From: JBGTSJ01 sp041940305
GTDB lineage: Bacteria > Planctomycetota > Planctomycetia > Planctomycetales > Planctomycetaceae
Length of the DNA: 64,000 bases
Direction: 5' to 3'
NCBI GenBank assembly: GCA_041940305.1
Contig: JBGTSJ010000002.1
Location: forward strand, 62,001 to 126,000
Position 1 is the first letter of the stretch, and each line of letters starts with the position of its first letter. This document shows positions 50,569 through 59,195 of the stretch, in pieces. The translations under genes were made by a program, and so were the position numbers. The notes under the pieces are model-generated. The model made no database searches. It was given only the letters and a program-made list of their open reading frames with translations, and was not told the origin of the DNA.

Positions 50569-52467
50569 ATGCCCCCGCCAGCGGATAGCGATGGACCGCG
50601 CCCGGACGTTTCGACGAAGCCGTCCCGCGCGCGTTTGCTGCGCCGACTGTTCGGGCTGGGCCTGCGATACCGGCGGGCCTGCGCCTGGATGGTGCTGCTG
50701 CAGACGCTGCTGGTGGCGATGAACCTCGCCGGGCTCGGGCTGACCGGACAGGGGATCGATTACATCCGCAGCCAGGTCGATCCCGCCTCGCCTCCGCCGG
50801 ACTGGCCCCTGGGACTCACGCCGCCGGCCGACTGGTCTCCCCTGCGGGTTGTGTTTACCGTCGCGGCCGGCGTGCTGACGGTCGCGCTGCTCAGCGCCTC
50901 GTTCAAGTTTGGAGCGGCTATCGCGACGGCGGAGGTGACGCAGCGGATCCTCGTGCAGCTGCGCTCCGACGTCTACGAGAAGCTGCAGCGGCTGAGCTTC
51001 CATTTCTTCGACGCCAACGCGAGCAGCTCGATCATCAACCGGGCCGCGGCCGACGTGAACGCCGTGCGGATGTTTGTGGACGGGGTTCTCGTCCGCGTGC
51101 TGACGACGACGCTCACACTGAGCGTGTACCTCGTCTACATGCTGAACGTGCATGTGCCGCTGACGGCGGTGTGCCTGCTGTCATCCCCGCTGTTGTGGGT
51201 GGGGGCGGTCACGTTCTCGCGGATGGTGCAGCCGGCTTATCGCAAGGCGAGCGAACTGGGGGACGAGATGGTCCTCACGCTCGTCGAGAACGTGCAGGGG
51301 ATTCATGTCGTCAAAGGGTTCGGCCGCGAGCCGGAACAGATTGAGCGGTTCGAAACGGCGAACCGGAAGATCCGCAAGCAGAAGGAGTCGATCTTCCGCC
51401 GGGTGAGCACGTTTCAACCGCTGATGGGGCTGCTCACCCAGGTGAACATGCTCGTGTTGATCGGCTACGGCGGCTACCTCGTGATCCAGAACGAAGTCCG
51501 GCTGGGAGCGGGACTGTTCGTGTTCGCCAACCTGCTGCATGAGTTCGCCAACCAGGTGGGGCAGATTACAAACATCGCCAACACGATCCAGGCCAGCCTG
51601 ATCGCCGGAGAGCGTGTGTTCGAGGTGCTCGACACACCCGTGCAGATCGTGAGCGCCGCGGACGCCCGCCCGCTGCCCCGCGCCCGCGGGGCCGTGACGT
51701 TCGAGCACGTCGGGTTCGAGTATTTCCCTGAGCAGCCGGTGCTGGAGGATGTGAGCTTTGAGGTGCGGCCCGGCGAATGCCTGGCGATCACCGGAGAGAC
51801 GGGATCAGGCAAGAGCACGCTGCTGAGCCTGCTGATGCGATTCTACGACGTGTCGCAGGGGCGCGTGCTGGTGGACGGCATGGACGTCCGCGACCTCGAC
51901 CTGGACGAACTGCGGCGCAATATGGGGCTGGTCTTCCAGGACAGCTTCCTGTTCAGCAACACGGTGGCGGCGAATATCGCGTTCGGTCATCCGGAAGCGT
52001 CGGACGATCAGATTGTGCACGCGGCCAAGCTGGCGGCCGCGCACGAGTTCGTCGCCGAGATGCCGGATGGCTACGAGACCGTCGTCGGCGAACACGGCGC
52101 GAATCTGTCCGGCGGACAGCGACAGCGGCTCGCGCTCGCGCGGGCGCTCCTGCTCGATCCACCAATTTTGCTCCTCGACGATGCCACCGCGTCGATCGAT
52201 CCCGAGACGGAACACGAAATCCAGGAATCGCTCGGCTCGGCAGCGGAGGGACGGACGACGATCGTCATCTCCAACCGCATCAGCACGCTCCGCCGCGCGG
52301 ACCAGATTCTGGTGATGCAGAACGGCCGCATCATCGCCCGTGGCACGCACGCCGAACTGATGCGGCGGCCGGGGTATTACCGCAAGCTGGCGGAACTGCA
52401 GTTCGCGGATCAATTGGATCAGCAAGTCGAACAGGAGGAGCCGTTTTCAGCTGCAGGGACGGCGTAA
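50569..52467 (+). CDS. ABC exporter subunit (TMD-NBD fusion) 1
   Basis: 632 residues. Six transmembrane segments (residues ~30-340) are followed by a nucleotide-binding domain. Walker A is GETGSGKST from Gly409, the signature is LSGGQRQRLALARALL, and Walker B is PILLLDDATASID. The Walker B catalytic Glu is Asp (DD), so this half may be the degenerate site of a heterodimer. The ATG at 50569 or the GTG at 50566 could start it. The second subunit follows after 117 nt. Likely exports lipids or drugs, by family. Confidence 0.92.
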   Translation: MPPPADSDGPRPDVSTKPSRARLLRRLFGLGLRYRRACAWMVLLQTLLVAMNLAGLGLTGQGIDYIRSQVDPASPPPDWPLGLTPPADWSPLRVVFTVAAGVLTVALLSASFKFGAAIATAEVTQRILVQLRSDVYEKLQRLSFHFFDANASSSIINRAAADVNAVRMFVDGVLVRVLTTTLTLSVYLVYMLNVHVPLTAVCLLSSPLLWVGAVTFSRMVQPAYRKASELGDEMVLTLVENVQGIHVVKGFGREPEQIERFETANRKIRKQKESIFRRVSTFQPLMGLLTQVNMLVLIGYGGYLVIQNEVRLGAGLFVFANLLHEFANQVGQITNIANTIQASLIAGERVFEVLDTPVQIVSAADARPLPRARGAVTFEHVGFEYFPEQPVLEDVSFEVRPGECLAITGETGSGKSTLLSLLMRFYDVSQGRVLVDGMDVRDLDLDELRRNMGLVFQDSFLFSNTVAANIAFGHPEASDDQIVHAAKLAAAHEFVAEMPDGYETVVGEHGANLSGGQRQRLALARALLLDPPILLLDDATASIDPETEHEIQESLGSAAEGRTTIVISNRISTLRRADQILVMQNGRIIARGTHAELMRRPGYYRKLAELQFADQLDQQVEQEEPFSAAGTA

Positions 52468-52488
52468 GTTCAATTGTTAGCGCAGTTC

Positions 52489-52580
52489 TTTTCCTTCGTG
52501 TCCTTTTTGCCTTTGTGGTTTTCCTGTCTGCTCGACGAAGGAAGTGAACCACAAAGACACGAAGAGCACCAAGAAGACAA
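52489..52580. repeat. Inverted repeat between the two ABC genes
   Basis: 'cttcgtgtcc...ctttgtggtt' and 'aaccacaaagacacgaag' can pair. Words of the 'caaagacacgaag' family occur widely in bacterial genomes. It sits between subunits that should be made together. Confidence 0.65.
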
Positions 52581-52584
52581 ATAG

Positions 52585-54411
52585 ATGAGTACCCCCTCCC
52601 CAGCCGTTGCACTGCCCCGTCGATCGCTGACGCGCTTCATCCAGCGTGAAGATGAGCCTCGTCAGCGGCCGCTCGACTTTCGGTTGATCCAGCGGCTGAT
52701 GAGCTTCACGCGGCCTTATGCCGCGCGGCGGAACTGGCTCGTGCTGATGGTCATTATGCGGTCGATCCAGCTGCCGGCGCTGACGTGGGCGATTGCGCTG
52801 GTGATCGACGGACCGATCGCGCGGCGGGATGTGCAGGGGGTCGTGTGGGGTGCGGTCGGGTTTGCGCTGCTGGCGATTTCGACGCAGGTGGTGATGCACT
52901 TCCGGCAGCTGCTGGCGCTCAGGCTGGGGGAGTCCGTTGTCGGCGATCTGCGGAATGCGTTGTTCGCTCATCTGCAGCGGATGCCGATGAAGTGGTTTCA
53001 CCGGACCAAGGTCGGCCGGGTCATCAGCCGCATGACGTCCGACATTGAGGACGTGCGGATCGGCGTGCAGGAAGTGCTGTTCGTCAGCCTGGTGCAGGTG
53101 GGGCAGATGCTCGTCGCCGCGGCCGCGATGATCTGGTACGACGCCACGTTGTTCCTGATCGTGCTGGCGCTCGCGCCGGTCGTCTGGGGGGTCAACCATC
53201 ACTTCCACCGGCGGATGAGCGTCGCTCTGCGGAACATGCGGGAGTCGTTCAGTCGCGTGACGGCGACGCTGGCCGAATCGGTGATGGGGATCCGCGTGAC
53301 GCAGGGGTTCGTGCGTCATGATGAGAACGCTCGCTTGTTCGAAGAGCTGGCGACCGACCATTCACGGTACAACACCGTCGTGATGCGGACGCACGGGCTG
53401 TTCATCCCGCTGCTGGAACTCAACAACCAGGTGTTCATCGCCGTGCTGATGGTCGTCGGCGGCTGGCAGGTGCTGAACCCGGATTCGCAGACGAACGTCG
53501 GCGAACTGGTCGGGTTCTTCTTCATGGCCAACCTGTTTTTCTCGCCGATCTCGATCCTCGGCAACCAGTACAACCAGGCGCTTACCGCGATGGCCGGGGC
53601 GGAACGGCTGTTCGGCCTGCTCGATACCGAGCCGGAGTGGAGCGACCCGCCCGACGCGATCGAACTGCCGCGGATGGAAGGACGCGTCGAGTTCCAGGAA
53701 GTCACGTTCGGTTACGACGCCGACCGCCCGGTGCTGCACGACATCAGCTTTGCTGCCGAACCGGGGCAGACGATCGCGCTCGTCGGCCACACCGGCAGCG
53801 GGAAGTCATCGATCATCAACCTGATCTCGAAGTTCTACCTGCCGGACTCCGGCCGCATCCTGATCGACGGGCACAACCTGCTCGACGTCTCGCAGGACTC
53901 GCTGCACCGGCAGATGGGGATCGTGCTGCAGCAGAACTTTCTGTTCCACGGCACGGTGGCGGAGAACATCCGGGTCGGCAAACCGGATGCGGCGTTTGAG
54001 GACGTCGTCCGGGCTGTGCGGCAACTGGATTGTCTCGACCTGTTCGCGTCGCTGCCCAAGGGTTTCGACACGCACGTCGGCGAGCGCGGCCTGTCGCTGT
54101 CGGTCGGCCAGCGTCAGCTCGTCTGCTTCGCCCGCGCCCTGCTGGCGAACCCAAGGATCCTGATCCTCGACGAAGCGACGAGCAGCATCGACAGCCACAC
54201 GGAGGCCCGACTGCAGTCGGCCCTCAAGGTGCTGCTGGCGGGGCGCACCAGCTTCGTCGTCGCCCACCGGCTGAGCACGATCCGCCACGCCGACCAGGTG
54301 CTGGTCCTCGACCACGGCCGCATCGTCGAGCGCGGCCGGCATGAGGAACTTCTTGCGCAGCAGGGCGTGTACGCGTCGCTGTACCGGCGGTTTGCCCAGC
54401 CGGCGGCGTAG
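52585..54411 (+). CDS. ABC exporter subunit (TMD-NBD fusion) 2
   Basis: 608 residues. Six membrane segments (about 55-330), then a nucleotide-binding domain with Walker A GHTGSGKSS from Gly401, signature LSVGQRQLVCFARALL (noncanonical second position) and Walker B RILILDEATSSID with the catalytic Glu. Compared with subunit 1, the signature and Walker B are complementary, as in heterodimeric exporters (one consensus, one degenerate site). Starts MSTPSPAVALPRRSL at 52585. Confidence 0.92.
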   Translation: MSTPSPAVALPRRSLTRFIQREDEPRQRPLDFRLIQRLMSFTRPYAARRNWLVLMVIMRSIQLPALTWAIALVIDGPIARRDVQGVVWGAVGFALLAISTQVVMHFRQLLALRLGESVVGDLRNALFAHLQRMPMKWFHRTKVGRVISRMTSDIEDVRIGVQEVLFVSLVQVGQMLVAAAAMIWYDATLFLIVLALAPVVWGVNHHFHRRMSVALRNMRESFSRVTATLAESVMGIRVTQGFVRHDENARLFEELATDHSRYNTVVMRTHGLFIPLLELNNQVFIAVLMVVGGWQVLNPDSQTNVGELVGFFFMANLFFSPISILGNQYNQALTAMAGAERLFGLLDTEPEWSDPPDAIELPRMEGRVEFQEVTFGYDADRPVLHDISFAAEPGQTIALVGHTGSGKSSIINLISKFYLPDSGRILIDGHNLLDVSQDSLHRQMGIVLQQNFLFHGTVAENIRVGKPDAAFEDVVRAVRQLDCLDLFASLPKGFDTHVGERGLSLSVGQRQLVCFARALLANPRILILDEATSSIDSHTEARLQSALKVLLAGRTSFVVAHRLSTIRHADQVLVLDHGRIVERGRHEELLAQQGVYASLYRRFAQPAA

Positions 54412-54454
54412 AACAATGTTAGTTCGAGTAGTTCACTCTGGCCCCTATCGCGGC

Positions 54455-54850
54455 CTACTCGCACATTGCCAGCAGGTCACCATCCCAGAAATTGTTGAGC
54501 TTCTGCCACCACCGAGCGCTCTCGGTTCCCAAATAGGGAAGGAATGTTTCGGGATCGAGGGTACCGTGCCTTGCGACGTTCTGAATACCCTCAAGCAGTC
54601 CGATGGTGGCTGCCTCGCGGACATAGGGATCGCCGTCAGAGTGGAGGCGTTCGATTACACCGAACACTTCAGCGAACTCGGCATCGTTCCCTAACTGCTT
54701 CTGTCGTACTAGATGACGGGCGAACCGCCCGAGGTGCACGTACAACAGTGTCTCGTCATACATCGACGAATTGACGTATTCCCCCCAAGGGTCGGCAAAA
54801 GATGGGCAAGCAGAGAGGAGCAGGGGCAGGACTTGGCCTCGAGTGATCAC
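54455..54850 (-). CDS. Small soluble protein of unknown function
   Basis: 131 residues, mostly helical, no signal peptide. Blocks include LPLLLSACPSFADPWGEYVN, RFARHLVRQKQLGNDAEFAE and VREAATIGLLEGIQNVARHG, ending WWQKLNNFWDGDLLAMCE. Base composition looks less G+C-rich than the adjoining ABC genes. The size, composition and neighbouring antitoxin-like gene suggest an accessory element such as an immunity protein, but there is no direct evidence. The ATG at 54850 begins MITRGQVLPLLL. Confidence 0.6.
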   Translation of the reverse strand: MITRGQVLPLLLSACPSFADPWGEYVNSSMYDETLLYVHLGRFARHLVRQKQLGNDAEFAEVFGVIERLHSDGDPYVREAATIGLLEGIQNVARHGTLDPETFLPYLGTESARWWQKLNNFWDGDLLAMCE

Positions 54851-54877
54851 TACTTAACTCAATACCGGAGATGGCCC

Positions 54878-55096
54878 TCATCGGCGCGGATGGCCATAGA
54901 GGTAATGGTCGATATTCGCTGCCGCGACAGGCGGCAATCCCTCGGCTGCTCCCACCACCGACGACAACCGCTCCAGCAGGCTGGGAATCTCGTAAGTCGG
55001 CGGCGAATCATCTCCGTCATGCGCAACTTCGACGGATACGGGCGTTCCATCCGGAATCCGCACATCTTCGTCGAGGACGATCACGCCGTTCTTCAT
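54878..55096 (-). CDS. AF2212/DUF104-like antitoxin-type protein (no partner seen)
   Basis: 72 residues. MKNGVIVLDEDVRIPDGTPV is the short beta-rich antitoxin opening, and AAEGLPPVAAANIDHYLYG... is a tail common in planctomycete paralogues. In complete modules a PIN-domain toxin gene follows; here the next gene (54850 and below) is not PIN-like. So this is an orphan or a relict. The ATG at 55096 is clear. Confidence 0.65.
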   Translation of the reverse strand: MKNGVIVLDEDVRIPDGTPVSVEVAHDGDDSPPTYEIPSLLERLSSVVGAAEGLPPVAAANIDHYLYGHPRR

Positions 55097-55329
55097 GCGT
55101 CCGGGGTATAGACCATGCCTTCGGCCTCAATATGCAGCCGTTGAGGAGCACCGCCCGGCCAGCAGGCCATGCCTATCAAGTAGTATCGCTCCCAGGTGAA
55201 CACATGCAACGTCGATTCCGCCTGATTGCAGGCTGTTGATGAACTGCCCGCTGGGCGTATTGGCCGAGGCGCGGTATTCTGATTCGAGGCCTCCTCTCAT
55301 CTCCCAACGCGATCCCGCAGGAATCAGCC
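55097..55329. other. Intergenic
   Basis: Between divergent small gene and exported protein. No convincing signal found. Confidence 0.4.
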
Positions 55330-56118
55330 ATGCTTTGCCAATACACCGGATGCTCACTGACTCGATCGACTCCCCTGCTCCGGGCCATGCTGGCCGTGCT
55401 CGCTGCCGGGCTGCTGCCGGCGTCGGCGTTCGCTCAGCGGGGCGAGACGATGGCGGAGACACGGACCGGGAGCCTGGTGCGGATTGATGAGAAGGGGCGG
55501 AGCAAGACCCTCGTGGTCGAGGTGAACGGCGAGGAGGAGGAGTATCCGATTACGCCGAAGCTCGACATTGCTGTGAGCGGGACCGGCGATGCCGAGTTTC
55601 TGCGGCCTGATCAGTTCCTGCAGGCCCGCGGCACCGTCACGAACGACAAGCTGTTCATCAGGGACGTCACAGTGGTGCTCGTCAAACCGCGGCAGAAGAC
55701 ACCCCCCTCCGGCCTGAAGAAGGCGCCGATGGTGGAGGGGGAGAGCATGAACAGTTGGGACATTTCGGGCGCGATCGTGAGCAGTGCGGCCGATACAGAC
55801 TACCCCGACTACACGGTCGTCGAAGTGAAGGCCGGCGCCCGGACGCAGCCGGTGTATCTCGAACCGGGGTTCACCGTGACAGTGAAAACCAGCGATCCGA
55901 CGGCGTTCGAGATTCCGGCGGGGACGTCCGTCGATCTGATCGGGACTCCGCGCGGGCAGCGGTTTATTCTGTCCGGCGTGAGCATCCAGTTGCCAGAGCC
56001 GCTGTCGGCGGACCAGGTCTTCGCCGAAGAAGGGGACAAGGAGAAGCCGTCCAAGGATGACGCGGAGGATGAGAAACCGGCCGCGGAGGACGCAGCCCCC
56101 GGCGACACTGTCGAGTAA
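55330..56118 (+). CDS. Exported protein of unknown function with acidic tail
   Basis: 262 residues. Signal peptide about 1-35 (LLRAMLAVLAAGLLPASAFA). Two similar beta-rich segments follow: TGSLVRIDEKGRSKTLVVEV...YPITPKLDIAV and ISGAIVSSAADTDYPDYTVV...TQPVYLEPGFTVTV. The C-terminus is strongly acidic (EEGDKEKPSKDDAEDEKPAA), perhaps disordered. A shorter start at Met19 also keeps the signal peptide. No known family. Monocistronic; a GC-rich repeat follows the stop. Confidence 0.7.
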   Translation: MLCQYTGCSLTRSTPLLRAMLAVLAAGLLPASAFAQRGETMAETRTGSLVRIDEKGRSKTLVVEVNGEEEEYPITPKLDIAVSGTGDAEFLRPDQFLQARGTVTNDKLFIRDVTVVLVKPRQKTPPSGLKKAPMVEGESMNSWDISGAIVSSAADTDYPDYTVVEVKAGARTQPVYLEPGFTVTVKTSDPTAFEIPAGTSVDLIGTPRGQRFILSGVSIQLPEPLSADQVFAEEGDKEKPSKDDAEDEKPAAEDAAPGDTVE

Positions 56119-56138
56119 TCGCGCGAGTCCGCGCGGCG

Positions 56139-56228
56139 TTAAGAGCCGCGCCCGGCAGGAAGCGGTTCGTTTACTGTTTACCGCTCCCTGCCGGTCGCGG
56201 CTCCTGGCGGGCGGCTCCTGGCGGGCCG
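56139..56228. repeat. GC-rich dispersed repeat cluster
   Basis: 'gagccgcgcccggcaggaagcgg' (56140-56163) is the inverted form of 11679-11702 and 18157-18180. It is followed by 'ggctcctggcgggcggctcctggcggg', a short tandem. Between convergent genes. Confidence 0.6.
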
Positions 56229-56229
56229 T

Positions 56230-56775
56230 TTATTCCGGGGTGAGCAGTTCGCGGATGGTTTCGAGAATCTGGGCCGGTTCGGACATCCGGCCGGGGCCGA
56301 TGTTCTGGCAGCTGAGCCAACCCTCGGCGGGGCCGACGATGTGCAGACCATCCTCGCGCAGCTGTGAGACGTTGCGCTGCACGCTCGGCTTGGCCCACAT
56401 CTCGTTGTTCATCGCCGGTGCGATCACGACCGGGCAGGTGACCGAGAGGGCCAATGTGGAGGCGAGGTCGTCGGCCAAGCCGTGGGCGAGCTTGCCGATC
56501 ATGTCGGCCGTGCAGGGTGCGATGACGTAGAGTTCCGCTCGCCGCGCCAGCCCGATGTGCTCGCCGATGTGATGTTCCCGCGGACGGAACATATCGCGAT
56601 ACACCGGACGCCCCGTCAGCGCTTCGAAGGTGGTCGCCCCGATGAAGCGGCGCGCGGCCCGCGTCATGACAACCGTTACGTGTGCACCGGCCTGCACGAG
56701 CTTGCTGGTGAGGTCCGCCGACTTGTACGCCGCCACGCCGCCCGTCACCGCGAGGAGGATTTCACGCCCTTGCAT
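56230..56775 (-). CDS. coaC: Phosphopantothenoylcysteine decarboxylase (CoaC)
   Basis: FMN enzyme in coenzyme A synthesis, making 4'-phosphopantetheine. 181 residues: only the decarboxylase half, without the synthetase (CoaB) half that is fused in most bacteria. It starts GREILLAVTGGVAAYKSADL. The catalytic region shows ERARRAELYVIAPCTADMIG-like and PAMNNEMW motifs, and the substrate-clamp cysteine is in GWLSCQNIGPGRM. The ATG at 56775 is chosen; upstream in-frame sequence to 57003 overlaps the next gene and looks noncoding. CoaB should be elsewhere. Confidence 0.88.
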   Translation of the reverse strand: MQGREILLAVTGGVAAYKSADLTSKLVQAGAHVTVVMTRAARRFIGATTFEALTGRPVYRDMFRPREHHIGEHIGLARRAELYVIAPCTADMIGKLAHGLADDLASTLALSVTCPVVIAPAMNNEMWAKPSVQRNVSQLREDGLHIVGPAEGWLSCQNIGPGRMSEPAQILETIRELLTPE

Positions 56776-56840
56776 GTGTGCGTCCGACGCGGGTTCCGCG
56801 GAGTGCTGTTGATGTTCGGAGTGCCGAACGCCGTGCGAGC

Positions 56841-56857
56841 GCCGCCCGTTGGGCGGC
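56841..56857 (-). terminator. Hairpin GCCGCCC-GTT-GGGCGGC
   Basis: Located 16 nt after the stop of the SUMF1-fold gene on the minus strand. Stem of 7 bp; same loop as 20742-20760. No T-run. Confidence 0.45.
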
Positions 56858-56873
56858 GGCCAAACGGCGGTGA

Positions 56874-57974
56874 TTACGGCCGACCCTCGAGTCCTTTCGG
56901 GACGTCGGGATAGAGGACGAACTTCTGGACTTCGTCCTCCGTCGGAGGAGTGAGCGGACGGATGACGCGGAAGCCGACGAACTGGGCATCGGTCAGATAC
57001 CACTTGCTCTGCGGCAGTTGGGGATCCTGGATTTTCCAGTCCGACGTCGAAGAGACGCGGGCTGCACTGCGGAGCAGGTCCGGATCGTCGTACCAGGAGC
57101 CGCCGCGGACGACGCGCGGGTACTCATCGCCGTCCGGCAGGCAGACCGGAAAAACGGCCGGCTCGTCGGTCGCGAACCGCGAATAGAAACTCGCGTCGTA
57201 CCGGTCGAGCACCCACTCGGCGACGTTGCCGTGCATGTCAAAGAGGCCCCACGGGTTCGGCTTCTTCTGCCCACCCTTGTGGTAGCGGTCTTCCGAGTTG
57301 TCGTAGTACCAGGCGTACTCATCAATCGGATCGGTGCTGTCTCCCCAGGAGTAGGCGGTGTCGGTGCCGGCGCGACAGGCGTACTCCCATTCGGCTTCCG
57401 TCGGGAGACGGTAGTACTGGCCGGTTTTGACGGTCAGCCATTCGCAGTACTGCTTGGCGGCGAGTTGGGTCATGGAGATCGCCGGGAATCCGTCGTGCCC
57501 CATGCCGAAGTCCATCGGCTGGTATTCCTTCGTGGCGCGGGTCACCGCATCAGCCGCCTCGTCCACGTCGTCCGCCTTGCGTCCGGCGAGTTTGCGCCGC
57601 TGGACGTCCAGGCTCAGACGCCAGACGTCGTACTCATCCCAGGTGACCTCGAACTTTCCCATCCAGAACGGCTCGATCTTGACCGGGTGCTGCGGCCCCT
57701 CGTCTTCGCCACGATCGGCCTCGTCCTCCGGGCTCCCCATGACGAACTCGCCTCCCGGGATGGGGACCATGTCAAACTTGACGGTCGTGTGCCGCAGCCG
57801 CTGCGTGTACGGCTTCATCTCCTCTTCCGTCGCTGCGACGCTGTCCGGGTCGCGCAGATACGGATCGGCCGGGTCTGGCTCGGCGGCTGCCAGGCGCGAG
57901 GCGACAAACGGCATTGCGGCCAGGCCGATCGCGGCAGCTTGCCAGAACAGGGACCGGGGGCGTAGTGTTGGCAT
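56874..57974 (-). CDS. SUMF1/formylglycine-generating-enzyme-fold exported protein
   Basis: 366 residues with signal peptide (~1-30). SUMF1 blocks: MVPIPGGEFVMGSPEDEADR, PFWMGKFEVTWDEYDVWR, YRLPTEAEWEYACRAG, PWGLFDMHGNVAEWVLDRYD, VVRGGSWYDD and FVGFRVIRPL. The copper-binding cysteine pair of true formylglycine-generating enzymes is absent (WYDDPDLLRSAAR instead), so sulfatase activation is unlikely; it may be a binding or structural relative, common in planctomycetes. Divergent from apbE. Confidence 0.87.
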   Translation of the reverse strand: MPTLRPRSLFWQAAAIGLAAMPFVASRLAAAEPDPADPYLRDPDSVAATEEEMKPYTQRLRHTTVKFDMVPIPGGEFVMGSPEDEADRGEDEGPQHPVKIEPFWMGKFEVTWDEYDVWRLSLDVQRRKLAGRKADDVDEAADAVTRATKEYQPMDFGMGHDGFPAISMTQLAAKQYCEWLTVKTGQYYRLPTEAEWEYACRAGTDTAYSWGDSTDPIDEYAWYYDNSEDRYHKGGQKKPNPWGLFDMHGNVAEWVLDRYDASFYSRFATDEPAVFPVCLPDGDEYPRVVRGGSWYDDPDLLRSAARVSSTSDWKIQDPQLPQSKWYLTDAQFVGFRVIRPLTPPTEDEVQKFVLYPDVPKGLEGRP

Positions 57975-57993
57975 GTTGGACCTGCGATGAAAC

Positions 57994-58020
57994 GAGCGGC
58001 GGGGTTAAGCCCCGCCGCTC
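57994..58020. repeat. Perfect 11-bp inverted repeat
   Basis: GAGCGGCGGGG-TTAAG-CCCCGCCGCTC in the divergent region between the SUMF1-fold and ApbE genes, 14 nt before the apbE ATG. It could be a dispersed repeat, or a leader hairpin affecting apbE translation. Confidence 0.6.
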
Positions 58021-58033
58021 ATCCGTGTACGCG

Positions 58034-59146
58034 ATGAACAATTCTCAGCCGGCTCGCTCGATGGACAAGCCCCCGAAATCCTGGAGACGCCTGGCGTGCC
58101 TGTGCTGTCTGTGGATGGCGGGATCGTCGCTGATCCCGGAGGGAACCCCCGTCGCGGCCGCGGAGCAGGAACCGCAGTTGTACGAGTTCCTGCAGATCCG
58201 CATGGGCGTCCCGGTGGAGATCCAAGTATACGCCTGCGACGAAGCCCTAGCAAATCAGGCTGCCGAGGCCGCTTACGCGAGGATGAAGGACCTCGACCGG
58301 GTGATGAGCGACTACGATCCGGACAGCGAACTAATGCGGCTGTGTGCGAGGGCCAAGCCCGGCGAGCCGGTCGAAGTCAGTGCCGACCTGGCGCACGTCC
58401 TCGCCCGATCACAGGAACTGGCCCGCCGGACCGACGGGGCGTTCGATGTGACTGTGGGACCAATTGTCGACCTGTGGCGTATCGCCCGCCGTCGGAAAGA
58501 AGCCCCCGATCCTGAAAAGCTGCAGGCAGCGCTGGCCCTGGTTGGCCATGAGAACCTGCTGATCGATCCGGAAGCGCGCACGGTCGAACTCGTGAAGCCG
58601 GGCATGCAGATCGACCTGGGGGGGATCGCCATGGGCTACGCGGCCGACGAAGCCCTGCGGATCTTCAGGGAACACGGACTGACGCAGGTGTTGATCGACG
58701 CCAGCGGCGACATCGTCCTCGGCGACCCGCCCCCCGGACGGGAGCACTGGCGGATCGAGATCGAACCGATCGGCGCCGGTTCCGCTGCCTCTCCTGCGTC
58801 GGAAGACGCGCAGCCGGCTCCGCGCCACATCCTGCTGCTCAAGAACTGCGCCGTAACCACCTCCGGCGATGCCTACAAGTTCATCGAACTCGACGGCCAG
58901 CGCTACTCGCACATCGTCGATCCGCAGACCGGCTTCGGCCTGACGACCCGCTGCAGCGCCACGATCATCGCCCCTGACTGCATCACAGCCGACAGTCTGG
59001 CGACCACCGTGAACGTCCTCGGCCCCCAGAATGGCCTCGCTTTCATCGCGCAGATCGAGGGAGCTGAAGCGTATGTCGAGTACGCCGCAGGCGACGCCTT
59101 CGACTCGATGCAGTCCCAAGGCTTCGCTAAGCACCTGGCGCCGTGA
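58034..59146 (+). CDS. FAD:protein FMN transferase ApbE-like
   Basis: 370 residues from the ATG at 58034; a second ATG at 58061 is possible. A hydrophobic N-terminus (LACLCCLWMAGSSLI) is a signal peptide or lipoprotein-like anchor with Cys-Cys. ApbE blocks: IRMGVPVEIQVYACDEALAN, RTDGAFDVTVGPIVDLWRIA, IDLGGIAMGYAADEALRIF and YSHIVDPQTGFGLTTRCSAT (the Asp/Thr magnesium site). It attaches FMN to periplasmic proteins such as Nqr/Rnf subunits. Neighbour of the DUF58 gene. Confidence 0.9.
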   Translation: MNNSQPARSMDKPPKSWRRLACLCCLWMAGSSLIPEGTPVAAAEQEPQLYEFLQIRMGVPVEIQVYACDEALANQAAEAAYARMKDLDRVMSDYDPDSELMRLCARAKPGEPVEVSADLAHVLARSQELARRTDGAFDVTVGPIVDLWRIARRRKEAPDPEKLQAALALVGHENLLIDPEARTVELVKPGMQIDLGGIAMGYAADEALRIFREHGLTQVLIDASGDIVLGDPPPGREHWRIEIEPIGAGSAASPASEDAQPAPRHILLLKNCAVTTSGDAYKFIELDGQRYSHIVDPQTGFGLTTRCSATIIAPDCITADSLATTVNVLGPQNGLAFIAQIEGAEAYVEYAAGDAFDSMQSQGFAKHLAP

Positions 59147-59195
59147 ACGGCGATGGAGTCGTCGCCTTACCACTCACCACTCACTACCCACCGCC

